64,000 bases of DNA from Martinezella multihospitum (GTDB lineage Bacteria > Pseudomonadota > Alphaproteobacteria > Rhizobiales > Rhizobiaceae), in contig NZ_FMAG01000001.1 of assembly GCF_900094585.1 (NCBI RefSeq), positions 248,001 to 312,000 of the forward strand, read 5' to 3'. Position numbers and translations under genes: made by a program. The number at the start of each line of letters is the position of its first letter. The stretch's first letter is position 1. This document shows positions 28,585-36,770 of this stretch, piece by piece. The notes beneath the pieces were generated by a model, which saw only the letters and a program-made list of their open reading frames with translations, made no database searches and had not been told where the DNA came from.

Positions 28585-29766
28585 GTGCCCTTACCCCTCT
28601 TCGCCTTGTTTCTGGCTGCGTTTGCTTTCGGCACGACCGAGTTTGTCATTGCCGGCATTCTCCCAGACGTCGCTGAGGGCTTAGGCGTCTCCATCCCTTT
28701 TGCCGGCTATCTGGTTTCCGGCTATGCGTTGGGAATTGCGGTCGGCGGACCGTTCCTCACCATGGCGACGCGGCAGGTTTCGCGCCGGGCCATTCTGGTC
28801 GCCCTGACGATCGCCTTTTGCCTGGGGCAAATCGCCTGTGCGCTCGCACCTGACTTCGCTACCATGCTCCTCTTCCGTGTTGCGACGGCCATCGCTCACG
28901 GCGCCTATTTCGGCATTGCCATGGTGGTTGCAGTCGGCCTCGTCCCTCAGGCGTTTCGAGGACGCGCAGTCTCCATGATCCTCGCTGGCTTGACCGTCTC
29001 GAATATTATCGGTGTCCCGGTCGGCGCGGCGATCGGCGGGCTTTGGGGATGGCGCACGACTTTTTGGGCAATGACCCTGGTCGGCATCCTCGCATTGGTC
29101 GCGATATGGGCCTTGATCCCACAAACGAAAGCAGAATCTCAGCAATCCGGCCACTTGAGCCGTGAAGTGCGCGTTCTTGGGCGCCAACAGGTCTGGACGT
29201 CCCTCATCATGATGCTCGCTTTGATGATCGGACAGATGGTGCCGTTTACCTACATAACACCGCTCCTGCGGGAAGTGACGGGCCTTGATGCCATGCTTAT
29301 TCCCTGGGTCCTCCTGCTCAATGGCGTCGGGGCAACACTGGGCGTTTTCATCGGCGGCCGGCTGTCGGATTGGAAGCTGATGCCGTCGCTGATTGTCATG
29401 CTCGCCGTTCAAGCTGTGGTGCTTGTTGTCCTTTACCTAGTCAGCCCCTATCCCTTGCTGATGAGCCTGACGATTTTCATTTGGGGGGCTCTGAATTTCG
29501 CCATCGGTACCCCTATCCAGGCTCGCATCCTGATGTGGACTGCCGATGCGCCAAGCCTGGCTTCCTCGCTCATCCCGTCAGGCTTCAATATCGGCATTGC
29601 GATCGCAGCAAGCGTCGGTGCCGCACTGCTTGAGAGTGGATATGGCTATCGCAGTTTGCCGGTGCTTGGCGCTGTTGCGCTTGCCTTGGCCTGCCTGGTC
29701 GCCACCCTCTCCGCAGCGCGAGAGAGGCGTAGCGGCGCCCTCCCGCCGCATGCAGCTCTCACCTGA
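28585..29766 (+). CDS. MFS efflux transporter (DHA1 type)
   Basis: A 393-residue protein with 12 hydrophobic segments. The beginning LFLAAFAFGTTEFVIAGILP is characteristic of the arabinose-efflux/drug-efflux group, and RVATAIAHGAYFGIAM follows in TM4. The start appears to be GTG at 28585; the ATG two bases earlier is out of frame. It should export sugars or drugs with proton antiport. It stands alone, and its cargo is not determined. Confidence 0.88.
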   Translation: MPLPLFALFLAAFAFGTTEFVIAGILPDVAEGLGVSIPFAGYLVSGYALGIAVGGPFLTMATRQVSRRAILVALTIAFCLGQIACALAPDFATMLLFRVATAIAHGAYFGIAMVVAVGLVPQAFRGRAVSMILAGLTVSNIIGVPVGAAIGGLWGWRTTFWAMTLVGILALVAIWALIPQTKAESQQSGHLSREVRVLGRQQVWTSLIMMLALMIGQMVPFTYITPLLREVTGLDAMLIPWVLLLNGVGATLGVFIGGRLSDWKLMPSLIVMLAVQAVVLVVLYLVSPYPLLMSLTIFIWGALNFAIGTPIQARILMWTADAPSLASSLIPSGFNIGIAIAASVGAALLESGYGYRSLPVLGAVALALACLVATLSAARERRSGALPPHAALT

Positions 29767-29915
29767 TTTCGCCGGCTTCCAGATTTGGCGTGTTTGGCCA
29801 GGACATAGATCGCTTGCCGACCCAAAGCGGTCCCTCGCATTCATGAAACGGGCCTCACCGCGCAGTGCCCGATCTATGCGCCAACTTCGTTGTCCGGCAA
29901 TCTCTATTTGAAGGC

Positions 29916-29939
29916 AGCGGCCCTTAACACCGGGCCGCT
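29916..29939. terminator. Bidirectional terminator-like hairpin
   Basis: AGCGGCCC (29916-29923) and GGGCCGCT (29932-29939) form a perfect 8-bp stem with an 8-nt loop between the converging MFS and DUF1501 genes. No long T-run follows on either strand. Confidence 0.55.
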
Positions 29940-29949
29940 GGTGCACCGA

Positions 29950-31170
29950 TCAGACGATCAGCCCTTTCATCGGCAGGACATGGTCGGATCCGGGAAAGAC
30001 ATCGCGCATCAAGGCGGCTGGCGAGGCGCCTAGCAGATCGACCGCAATGCCCTTGACGACGGCGCGCAGATCCGTGGTGGCGGCAAGATCACGGCCGTCG
30101 CGCAGCTGCGCCTGCTTGAGACCGGGCCAATCGGCGATCACCCGCCCACCCTTGATCGCGCCGCCGGCGAGGAAGGCGGCGGTTCCGGTGCCGTGATCCG
30201 TGCCCTGCGTGCCGTTGACCTGCGCGGTGCGGCCAAATTCGGTCGCAACGAAGATGGCCGTATCCTTCCAGGCCGGGCCAAGCTCCTGCTGAAACGCGGC
30301 AAAAGAATTGTCGAGCCCGACAAGGAGCTTGTTGAGGCGATCCACCTCGCCGGCATGGGTGTCCCATCCTTCGAAAGCAAGGGCCGCGACGCGGGGACCA
30401 TCATCCTGTGCGAGAAGACGCGCGGCGCCTCTTGCCATCTGCTCCATGCCCGTCGGGTCGCCTGGGCCGCCCCTCGCCTTGACGTCGAGGCCGGCGGCGA
30501 TCTTGCCGGTCGAAATGCCCTCGGCCAGGATTTTTGCAAAAAGCGGGTCGGTGTGATTGTAGAGGTCCATCAGCCGCGGCGGCAGGTCGTCGCTGACCGG
30601 CTGCAGGTTCGAGGGTGACCAGCCGAGCACCGGCGCCTTGCCGCGGATGACGAGCGGTGCATTGGCGCCGACGGAGAGTCCGCGGATCTCTGATGCTCCA
30701 GGCGAAACCTTGTCGCCCTTCGGCAGTCCTTCAAGCATCCGGTTCAGCCAGCCGGAGTCAACGCGGCCGGGCATCTCATAGCCGGACTCCAAAACATCCT
30801 GCCCGTCGAAATGCGAGCGGTCGCGATAGGGCGTTGCACTGGCATGGACGACGGCCGCCTGCCCCGCCCTATAGAGCCGATTGAAATTCGGCATCGACGG
30901 ATGCAGCGCAAAGAAGCTGTCGAGCGGAAGAGCGGCCTCGGGGCCGCTCGTCGTCATGGCGATCGACTGCCGCAGGGTCTGATAATCGGGATCGCCGACA
31001 GGTGGGACAGCCGTCAGACCGTCAAGCGCGCCGCGCAGGATGATGGTGATGAAGCGCGGGTCGCGACCGCCGGCGGCGTGAGCGAAACGTGGGATGAAGG
31101 CCCAGGCAAACAGGGCGCCGGAAGCGCCAAGCACGGCACGACGGGTGGGGGTCATGAGTTCGCAGGTCAT
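29950..31170 (-). CDS. DUF1501 family exported protein
   Basis: A 406-residue protein with a Tat signal (TPTRRAVLGASGALFAWAF) and then the DUF1501 (sulfatase-like fold) core: RFITIILRGALDGL, HYDR-like DRSHFDGQDVLESG, and C-terminal FVATEFGRTAQVNGTQGTDHG with metal-ligand-like His/Asp. DUF1501 genes nearly always sit next to DUF1800 genes, as here, 2 bp apart. The pair is exported folded through Tat, but its biochemical role is unknown. An internal ATG 18 bp downstream is an alternative start. Confidence 0.85.
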   Translation of the reverse strand: MTCELMTPTRRAVLGASGALFAWAFIPRFAHAAGGRDPRFITIILRGALDGLTAVPPVGDPDYQTLRQSIAMTTSGPEAALPLDSFFALHPSMPNFNRLYRAGQAAVVHASATPYRDRSHFDGQDVLESGYEMPGRVDSGWLNRMLEGLPKGDKVSPGASEIRGLSVGANAPLVIRGKAPVLGWSPSNLQPVSDDLPPRLMDLYNHTDPLFAKILAEGISTGKIAAGLDVKARGGPGDPTGMEQMARGAARLLAQDDGPRVAALAFEGWDTHAGEVDRLNKLLVGLDNSFAAFQQELGPAWKDTAIFVATEFGRTAQVNGTQGTDHGTGTAAFLAGGAIKGGRVIADWPGLKQAQLRDGRDLAATTDLRAVVKGIAVDLLGASPAALMRDVFPGSDHVLPMKGLIV

Positions 31171-31172
31171 AG

Positions 31173-32705
31173 TCAGCGCCTTTGAAATTCGGGAGAGAGA
31201 TAAGCGATCGTCAGACCCTGATTGCGGGTCTCCGCGCGCGATACCGCCTGCAGCGTTTCCTTCGAGAGAAGCGGCCCGAGGCTATCTGAAACGAAGCGGC
31301 GCGGATCGATCTGAGGCGGCACCGCATTGGCGATCATATTGGCAACATCCATGCGCATGCTGAGGCTCTCGCTGGAGGCCCAGACATCGACGGTATCGGC
31401 AAAGCCGTTGGGGCCGGCCGGCGCCCAGAAGGGTTGGCCCATCGCGGTCAACGCGCCGAGGATGACATTCGGCTTCGGCGTCTCGCCGCTTGCCCGCAGA
31501 AGTGCAGTCATGAATTCCAGTGGCGAGCGAACCTTCGACAGCGTCGGGTTCCATGCATCTTCGGAGCTTATGAGCGCACGATAAACCGCCGAAAGATCGC
31601 CGTCCGTCTTGCTGAAGGTCGCAGCGACCGTCTGCACCAGCGCCGGTGGCGGCGTATCGGCGACGAAATGCCGGACGAGCTTGGTGGCGATATGCTGCGC
31701 TGTTGCCGGATGGTGGGCGAGATCGCGCAGCGCTTCGCGCCCCTGCCCGACGCCATTGTCGGCATAGGTCAGGCCTAGCAGCGTCTGGTCGCCGGGCTCG
31801 TGGGCACCGGCATTGAAGACGAAGGTGCCGGGTGTTCCGAGCTTGCCCTCGGCGCGCGCCACCGTCCAGCCGGTGATGATCTTGGCAAGCGTCGTCACGT
31901 CGGTCTGCGTGTAGCCGCCATTGACGCCGAGCGTGTGGAGCTCCAGCGTCTCGCGGGCGAGATTTTCGTTGAGACCGCGCTTCTTGTTGGTATTGGCCTT
32001 GGAGTTTGGCCCGATCGACTGCTGGTTGTCGAGATAGCCAAGCATGGCCGGATGGGTCTCGACGGCGAGCAGCATATCGGCGAAACGCCCAAAGACGTGC
32101 GGTCGGATCGCTTCGCGCTCGAAGGCGCCGGCAACGATATGAACTTCCTCGCTCTTCGAGACAGCGACCGCGAAATGGTTTGCCCAGAACATGGCAAGCC
32201 GCTCGCCAAAACCGATCAATGGCTGCCGGATGGTGCCGTTGAAGCGGGCATCCACTTCCGCCAGCAGGACCTGCTGTGGAAGGTAAGGCATGGCGGGCTT
32301 TTCCAGCTTCTCGACTGCCTTGCCGATGACAGCCGCCATGGCCTGGTTATTCGGCTGGGACTGATTGCTCGGCTGCCCTGCCATAGCGCCCGAAGGCTGT
32401 AGCGGCGGCTTCTGCGGCTGCTGCGGGCCTTGCATCTGCTTGTCCTGCGGCACGGCGGCAACAGCGGCCGCGGCCTGCTGTCTGGCTTCCTTACGCTGTT
32501 CCTGGAATGCGTAGAGAGAAACGAGAAGATCGGCCGTCGATTGCAGTTGCGGCCCGACTGGAACCGGAACGAAGCGCTCGGTGATTTCTTCCAGCAATGC
32601 GCCGCGCGGATCCGATGCGATCGACGTGGTGCCGTTGTGGTCTGCGCCTAACCCAAAGCGGGAAAGAGCGAGCGCGGCATAAACATCATTGGACTGCTGG
32701 GCCAT
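31173..32705 (-). CDS. DUF1800 family protein
   Basis: A 510-residue protein with the DUF1800 opening ALALSRFGLGADHNG, the central FWANHFAVAVSK, and NENLARETLELHTLGVNGGY with TLAKIITGWTVAR. There is a Gln/Pro-rich low-complexity stretch around residues 85-125 (QGPQQPQKPPLQPSGAMAGQ). No obvious signal peptide is present, so it may ride out with its Tat-exported DUF1501 partner. Starts at 32705 or 32732 are both possible. Function is unknown. Confidence 0.85.
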   Translation of the reverse strand: MAQQSNDVYAALALSRFGLGADHNGTTSIASDPRGALLEEITERFVPVPVGPQLQSTADLLVSLYAFQEQRKEARQQAAAAVAAVPQDKQMQGPQQPQKPPLQPSGAMAGQPSNQSQPNNQAMAAVIGKAVEKLEKPAMPYLPQQVLLAEVDARFNGTIRQPLIGFGERLAMFWANHFAVAVSKSEEVHIVAGAFEREAIRPHVFGRFADMLLAVETHPAMLGYLDNQQSIGPNSKANTNKKRGLNENLARETLELHTLGVNGGYTQTDVTTLAKIITGWTVARAEGKLGTPGTFVFNAGAHEPGDQTLLGLTYADNGVGQGREALRDLAHHPATAQHIATKLVRHFVADTPPPALVQTVAATFSKTDGDLSAVYRALISSEDAWNPTLSKVRSPLEFMTALLRASGETPKPNVILGALTAMGQPFWAPAGPNGFADTVDVWASSESLSMRMDVANMIANAVPPQIDPRRFVSDSLGPLLSKETLQAVSRAETRNQGLTIAYLSPEFQRR

Positions 32706-32780
32706 GGCCTTGCCAACTCCTGCATCAAACATGCTCCTTTAACGTAGGCTTGGTTTCGATCCGTCGCTCGGCAAGTGTGA

Positions 32781-33230
32781 TCATTTTGTGGCAGCGGCCT
32801 TGGGCATGCTGCGTCGAACCAGGCTTTCCGCCAGTGCCCGACGCTCGTCGTAGGAAAGCCCTGCTGCAAAATCGACGGCACGCTGCTCCAGTTTCGCTCT
32901 CAAGGCGATATCGGCGTCGCGTGCCCTCGCCAGCGCAGCCGAGAGTGCCTCCTTATCCAGCGTCGGCTGCCCAAGAATGGAGGCGGCGTCGACTTTGGCC
33001 TGCTGTGCCTCGAGAATGATCTCACGCTCGTCCTTGCGGGCCTCGTTGAGCGCCGCGCGCAGAGCCTTCTTCTGCGCCGAAGGCAATTGCTCGCCGGCCA
33101 GCGGCATCATTCCGGCCCGCGCCTGCGTCTTGCGTATCCAGGTCAGCCCGCCGCCGGCCAATGCTCCGACCAGGAACGTATTCAGCACCAAAAGAAAAAT
33201 GACCACTATTCGAAAGCTGCGATCCGTCAT
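32781..33230 (-). CDS. Periplasmic heavy-metal-sensor/ZraP-like protein
   Basis: A 149-residue protein with one N-terminal membrane anchor (VVIFLLVLNTFLVGALAGGG) and a charged, all-helical periplasmic domain (LNEARKDEREIILEAQQAKV) like the CnrX/ZraP/Spy group. Such proteins sense metals or act as envelope chaperones. It overlaps the preceding anti-sigma candidate by ATGA, so it is co-translated with the sigma module and may deliver its periplasmic signal. The His/Met ligands expected for a metal site are few. Confidence 0.72.
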   Translation of the reverse strand: MTDRSFRIVVIFLLVLNTFLVGALAGGGLTWIRKTQARAGMMPLAGEQLPSAQKKALRAALNEARKDEREIILEAQQAKVDAASILGQPTLDKEALSAALARARDADIALRAKLEQRAVDFAAGLSYDERRALAESLVRRSMPKAAATK

Positions 33231-33679
33231 TGGCTGTCCTGCTGCGCTATACCCGCGTCCGGCCCTATGTCGCCGAACATGGTCGCGGTTCCGTCGGAAA
33301 CGACTGAGGTATCGGACGTCAAGCTCGGGGCCAAGACGGCGATGACGATACTGCCGGCAAGCGCGCCGGCTATGCCGACCCCCACGAGGCCGATGCCGGC
33401 CGAGCCGAAGCGGAACCAGTTTCGTATCGTCAGGCGGCGAACGAGCTTTGCGAGAATTCGCTCTTCAAGGCCGGCGTGGCGAGGCTTCACGACGTAGGTG
33501 TCGAGCAACGCATCCAGATCGGCCGCGCGCGCAAGCGTTTCTGCGGCGGTGGAGTTCTTGGCAAAATCCCGTGCGGCCGCGCGTTCAGCCTGCGGCCATC
33601 GGCCGATATCGCCGCCATAGGCCGCGGTCAGCGCTTCAAACCGTTCGGCATTCATCGGATCTGCGATATTCTCAACCAT
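33227..33679 (-). CDS. Candidate anti-sigma factor, single membrane span
   Basis: A 150-residue protein with a cytoplasmic helical N-terminal half (NAERFEALTAAYGGDIGRWP), one membrane segment near residues 95-117 (FGSAGIGLVGVGIAGALAGS) and a short periplasmic tail. It overlaps the sigma gene by 8 bp and precedes the ZraP-like gene. This topology and position are typical of membrane anti-sigma factors, though no named anti-sigma domain was recognised. Confidence 0.65.
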   Translation of the reverse strand: MVENIADPMNAERFEALTAAYGGDIGRWPQAERAAARDFAKNSTAAETLARAADLDALLDTYVVKPRHAGLEERILAKLVRRLTIRNWFRFGSAGIGLVGVGIAGALAGSIVIAVLAPSLTSDTSVVSDGTATMFGDIGPDAGIAQQDSQ

Positions 33680-34244
33680 CGCCCTGTTCCTTCAATAAAA
33701 GCACCTGCAAGGAGCGCCTTCCACGTGCAAGCAGGCTTTCCAGTGCGTCGACGCTGACATCCATGATCTCAGCTGCCTCGGCATTCGACAGCGCCTGATA
33801 GTAAACCAGAATGATCGCCTCGCGCTGCCTGGGCGCGATCATCTGCATGGCCCGCTCCACGCGCCTGGACGGATCGTCCTCGCTCATCAAACCCGCATCC
33901 GGCGCCGGACCTTCATACTCGACATCGGGTGGATGCTCGGCAAGAACGTCCTTGCGACGCCGCAGGCGATCATAACAAAGGTTGGTCGCTACGCGGTGCA
34001 CCCAGGTGCTGAAGCGGGCATTGCCCTGGCGCCAGCCGCCGGCATTCCGCCAGACGCGCAGGAATGTTTCCTGCGCCACATCTTCGGCCTCGACGGCATC
34101 GCCAAGCATGCGGGTTGCCACGGCAACAATGCGCGGCAACTGCCGTGTTATCATCATACGCATCGCCGAAACGTCGCCCGCAGCGATGCGACCGAGCAGG
34201 TCCTCATCCGGGTCGCCACTCTTGGGCGCGCGATCCCACTTCAT
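33672..34244 (-). CDS. ECF-type RNA polymerase sigma factor
   Basis: A 190-residue sigma factor with region 2 (DAVEAEDVAQETFLRVWRNA, then FSTWVHRVATNLCYDRLRRR) and region 4 (APRQREAIILVYYQALSNAE). The ATG at 34244 is preferred over an in-frame TTG two codons upstream. It heads an operon of sigma, anti-sigma candidate, ZraP-like protein and probably DUF1800/DUF1501. It should direct RNA polymerase to envelope-response genes, likely including its own operon. Confidence 0.9.
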   Translation of the reverse strand: MKWDRAPKSGDPDEDLLGRIAAGDVSAMRMMITRQLPRIVAVATRMLGDAVEAEDVAQETFLRVWRNAGGWRQGNARFSTWVHRVATNLCYDRLRRRKDVLAEHPPDVEYEGPAPDAGLMSEDDPSRRVERAMQMIAPRQREAIILVYYQALSNAEAAEIMDVSVDALESLLARGRRSLQVLLLKEQGDG

Positions 34245-34426
34245 CGACAATCGCTACCGCTCCAGTTTCCTGCGATACCGGTATGACATGCGGGCCTTGG
34301 CCTTTTGGCCAGCAAATCCCGCCTCGCCGTCAACTCCGGCAAGCGGCGCCACTCAGATCGCAGCATCTCGGTCAGCGTATCATCCTTCGACATCAAACAC
34401 AGGCTCACAAGGATTGAACGCCGCAC
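34241..34426 (-). CDS. Possible small reading frame coupled to the sigma gene
   Basis: A 61-residue frame (or 50 residues from an internal ATG) ends with TGA overlapping the sigma ATG (ATGA). The first half is plausible protein (SKDDTLTEMLRSEWRRLPEL), but the end is not family-like and there is no recognised homology. It may be a coupling leader, a remnant or chance. Confidence 0.25.
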   Translation of the reverse strand: MRRSILVSLCLMSKDDTLTEMLRSEWRRLPELTARRDLLAKRPRPACHTGIAGNWSGSDCR

Positions 34427-34519
34427 TTGCCGAATTCCGTCGCTTGCAGATCAAGGCTTTTCGAATTTTCTTTCCAAGCCCAAAGGTCATCTGCCAAGCA
34501 GGAAAAGAAGAGCCAGCTC

Positions 34520-34556
34520 ACCCGGAGGCAGAAGTTTCAATCTCTTCTGCCCGGGT
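34520..34556 (-). terminator. Strong hairpin after the EF-hand gene
   Basis: ACCCGG-A-GGCAGAAG (34520-34534) pairs with CTTCTGCCCGGGT (34544-34556), 13 pairs with one small bulge and a 9-nt loop. It lies 44 bp beyond the EF-hand stop. There is no U-tract, so it may protect the mRNA end rather than terminate. Confidence 0.5.
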
Positions 34557-34599
34557 TTGCCGGCACTTCGCATGATCAATTACTAAAGTTCTTGTCCGA

Positions 34600-35442
34600 T
34601 CAGAGCGTCAGCAGATCGCTCGTCGTCGTCAAATCCTGCTCATTGGTCGAGTAGAGGCTTCCGAAATCCGGCATCTGCGGTTGCTGCGCCTTCATGGCCT
34701 GTTCGAACTGGGTCTGCGTCAACGACCCGGAACCGGACGTGTCGAGGCTCTTGAACAGCGACGTTGCCTGGTCTTCGCTTACGTCGGAAGGACGGGCAGC
34801 CACGAATTCGGATTCGCTGACGCTGCCGTCGCCGTTCGTATCCATGGAGGAAAACGCGGCAGAGAGGTCAGCGTCGCTCATCTGGCCACCCGGTGGTGGT
34901 GGGGGTTGCTGCTGGCCTGCCTGCATGGCTTTCGCAAGCTGCGCTTCGGTGAGGGAGCCGGTATTGCCGGTGTCGAAGCTCTGGAACAACTGCTGTGCCT
35001 GGGTTTCGCTGACGTCCGACGGACGTGCGGCCACGAATTCCGCTTCGGTGATATTGCCGTCGCCATTGCTATCCATGGCGCTGATCATATCGCTTTGGCT
35101 GTTGTCCTGGCTGCCGGTTGCGGAAGTCTGCTGAGTACTTGATGTCGAACTGCTGGAATTGCTGTCGGATCCCGACGTCGAGCTATCGCTGCCCATGCCG
35201 GCTTGCAGATTGAGAATCAAGTTCATCAGCTGCGCGACGAGCTGCTCTGCCGAGGCAATCTGCGACTGATCGTCCGAAGAGGACGAGGAAGAGGAACTCG
35301 TGCCGGAAGAACTACCCGACGAATTGCCGGAGGAGCTGTCGGACAGCAGGGATGCGATGGAATCGTCAGACGTCGACGCTTTCGAGCGCGAGGTCTGGTA
35401 TTGATAATAATTGCTCGATGAGATCGAGTAGATGCTCGTCAT
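34600..35442 (-). CDS. Four-EF-hand, Ser-rich calcium-binding protein (calsymin-like)
   Basis: A 280-residue protein without a classical signal peptide. Residues 24-120 are Ser/Asp-rich low complexity. Four EF-hand loops follow at about 124-136, 157-169, 201-213 and 234-246. Loops 1 and 3 are canonical (DSNGDGNITEAEF, DTNGDGSVSESEF); 2 and 4 are weaker. A 77-residue unit of two loops is duplicated, shown by FVAARPSDVSE occurring twice, and the units are joined by a QQQPPPPPGG linker. The layout recalls secreted rhizobial calsymin. The ATG at 35442 is preferred over a longer frame. Confidence 0.82.
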   Translation of the reverse strand: MTSIYSISSSNYYQYQTSRSKASTSDDSIASLLSDSSSGNSSGSSSGTSSSSSSSSDDQSQIASAEQLVAQLMNLILNLQAGMGSDSSTSGSDSNSSSSTSSTQQTSATGSQDNSQSDMISAMDSNGDGNITEAEFVAARPSDVSETQAQQLFQSFDTGNTGSLTEAQLAKAMQAGQQQPPPPPGGQMSDADLSAAFSSMDTNGDGSVSESEFVAARPSDVSEDQATSLFKSLDTSGSGSLTQTQFEQAMKAQQPQMPDFGSLYSTNEQDLTTTSDLLTL

Positions 35443-35894
35443 TGGGGCCTCCAGATACGAGCGTTGAGAGGAACTCGGATGGCTTATGCGTACGCGACTT
35501 GAACACAATCGATATGCGCGGATGGATTTGCGAACGCCGCCGATCAAACGCATCTTCCGCCCCAACTTGACCGATGCGTCTTTTCCAGAGCAGGCGTACC
35601 CGGGATCACCCCACCAATATGTATGTCGCCATCATGGCTATATTGGCATCTGCACATTTTCGATTTTCACTTCCCAACGTGGGGAAATTGCACAAGGAAA
35701 CTTGCGCGTGGCTTATAGACGCTTGACGAACACATCCTGTTGCGATTTCCTTCCTCGATTTTTAGGGAATAATATAAATTCCGCCACTCTGTTGAGCATT
35801 GCTGGTATATGGGCTCCAGCAACGAATGACATTGATGGAAAAGAATACGAAGAAGAGGGGCACAGCTTGAACATCGGTTTCTGTGGAGAGGTGA
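35443..35894. other. Divergent intergenic region without a gene
   Basis: These 452 bp separate the EF-hand gene from the TetR gene. The right half (about 35620-35860) is clearly richer in A/T than the surroundings. No convincing gene, RNA or long palindrome was seen; promoters of both neighbours must lie here. Confidence 0.5.
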
Positions 35895-36536
35895 ATGAGG
35901 CGAACTAAGGAGGAGGCGGCGGAAACGAGGAGCGAGATTTTGCAGTCTGCAAAGGCTCTGTTCCTCGACAAAGGCTACGAGAATGTCAGCCTGGAAGAGA
36001 TAGCCGCAGCCGCCGGTGTCACCCGGGGGGCAGTGCACTGGCATTTCAAAAACAAGCAGGGGCTGATGTTCGCGATTCGCGACGAAGCCCAGCAGCCGTT
36101 TCAGGAATTGGCGGAGCGAATGTCCAAGGAGCTGCCGCCTAATCCTCTCGACCTGATCGCCGATACGATAGCTGCGATATTCGACGATGTTCACGGTGAT
36201 CCGCGCAAGCGCAGCATGTTGAAGGTGATGATGCATCTCGACATGGCATTTTGCGACGGGACGACAAGCCGGGCGAGCTCGTTCCGGCATGACATGCATG
36301 AAAATTTCGAACGCATTTTCACGCTGATGGATGAAAAGACGAAACTTCCGGCTCCCTGGACGCCGGATACGGCCGCTTCCGCTCTGACAGCCGTCATCGG
36401 CGGCCTGATCACCGAATGGACGCTCGACCGGGGCAGTTTCGAACTGGTCCCATGTGGACAGATGTTCATAAGGATGGTGCTGAAGACGTGGTTCCCGCTG
36501 GCCCAGACGCAGGAGCTGGCGATTACCGCGATCTGA
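35895..36536 (+). CDS. TetR/AcrR-family regulator (efflux-regulator type)
   Basis: A 213-residue regulator beginning MRRTKEEAAETRSEILQSAK with a TetR helix-turn-helix near residues 30-55 (LEEIAAAAGVTRGAVHWHF). The TRGAVHWHFKNK core and length match AcrR/TtgR/NalC-type repressors of efflux pumps. No efflux genes are adjacent, so its target lies elsewhere or is the porin or EF-hand gene nearby. A 5'-AGGAG-like site is weak. Confidence 0.87.
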   Translation: MRRTKEEAAETRSEILQSAKALFLDKGYENVSLEEIAAAAGVTRGAVHWHFKNKQGLMFAIRDEAQQPFQELAERMSKELPPNPLDLIADTIAAIFDDVHGDPRKRSMLKVMMHLDMAFCDGTTSRASSFRHDMHENFERIFTLMDEKTKLPAPWTPDTAASALTAVIGGLITEWTLDRGSFELVPCGQMFIRMVLKTWFPLAQTQELAITAI

Positions 36537-36647
36537 CGATTCCGGGAAAAGCGCACAGCGGCTTTCCCGTCGGAATTCAAGAGAACAACGAGAGCGGTTC
36601 CGAGCCTCTGCCGGGAGTTGAACCGATTTCCAAAAGCTGGAAACAAA

Positions 36648-36763
36648 AAAGGATCCGGAGGGAAAGCCAGATCCTTTGCTTTGATCGGAGGTCAACCGAT
36701 CGATGAAAGAAGCCTGACGGATTGGAACGCCAGGCTTCTCTTACCCGGCATTGAGCCGGGTAA
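36648..36763 (-). terminator. Three hairpins beyond the porin gene
   Basis: Reading in porin direction: TTACCCGGC/GCCGGGTAA (36741-36763, 9-bp stem, 5-nt loop) starts 8 bp after the stop. GAAGCCTG/CAGGCTTC (36709-36738) follows, then AAAGGATC/GATCCTTT (36648-36677) with a run of six T on the minus strand. The last is the best terminator and can also serve the converging TetR gene; the first two may protect the abundant porin mRNA. Confidence 0.65.
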
Positions 36764-36770
36764 TTCAATA

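Noticed and set aside
34600..35442. The Ser-rich region of the EF-hand protein as a frameshift artefact
   Set aside because: The Ser/Asp codons continue in the same frame into four EF-hand loops, and the composition suits a secreted spacer.
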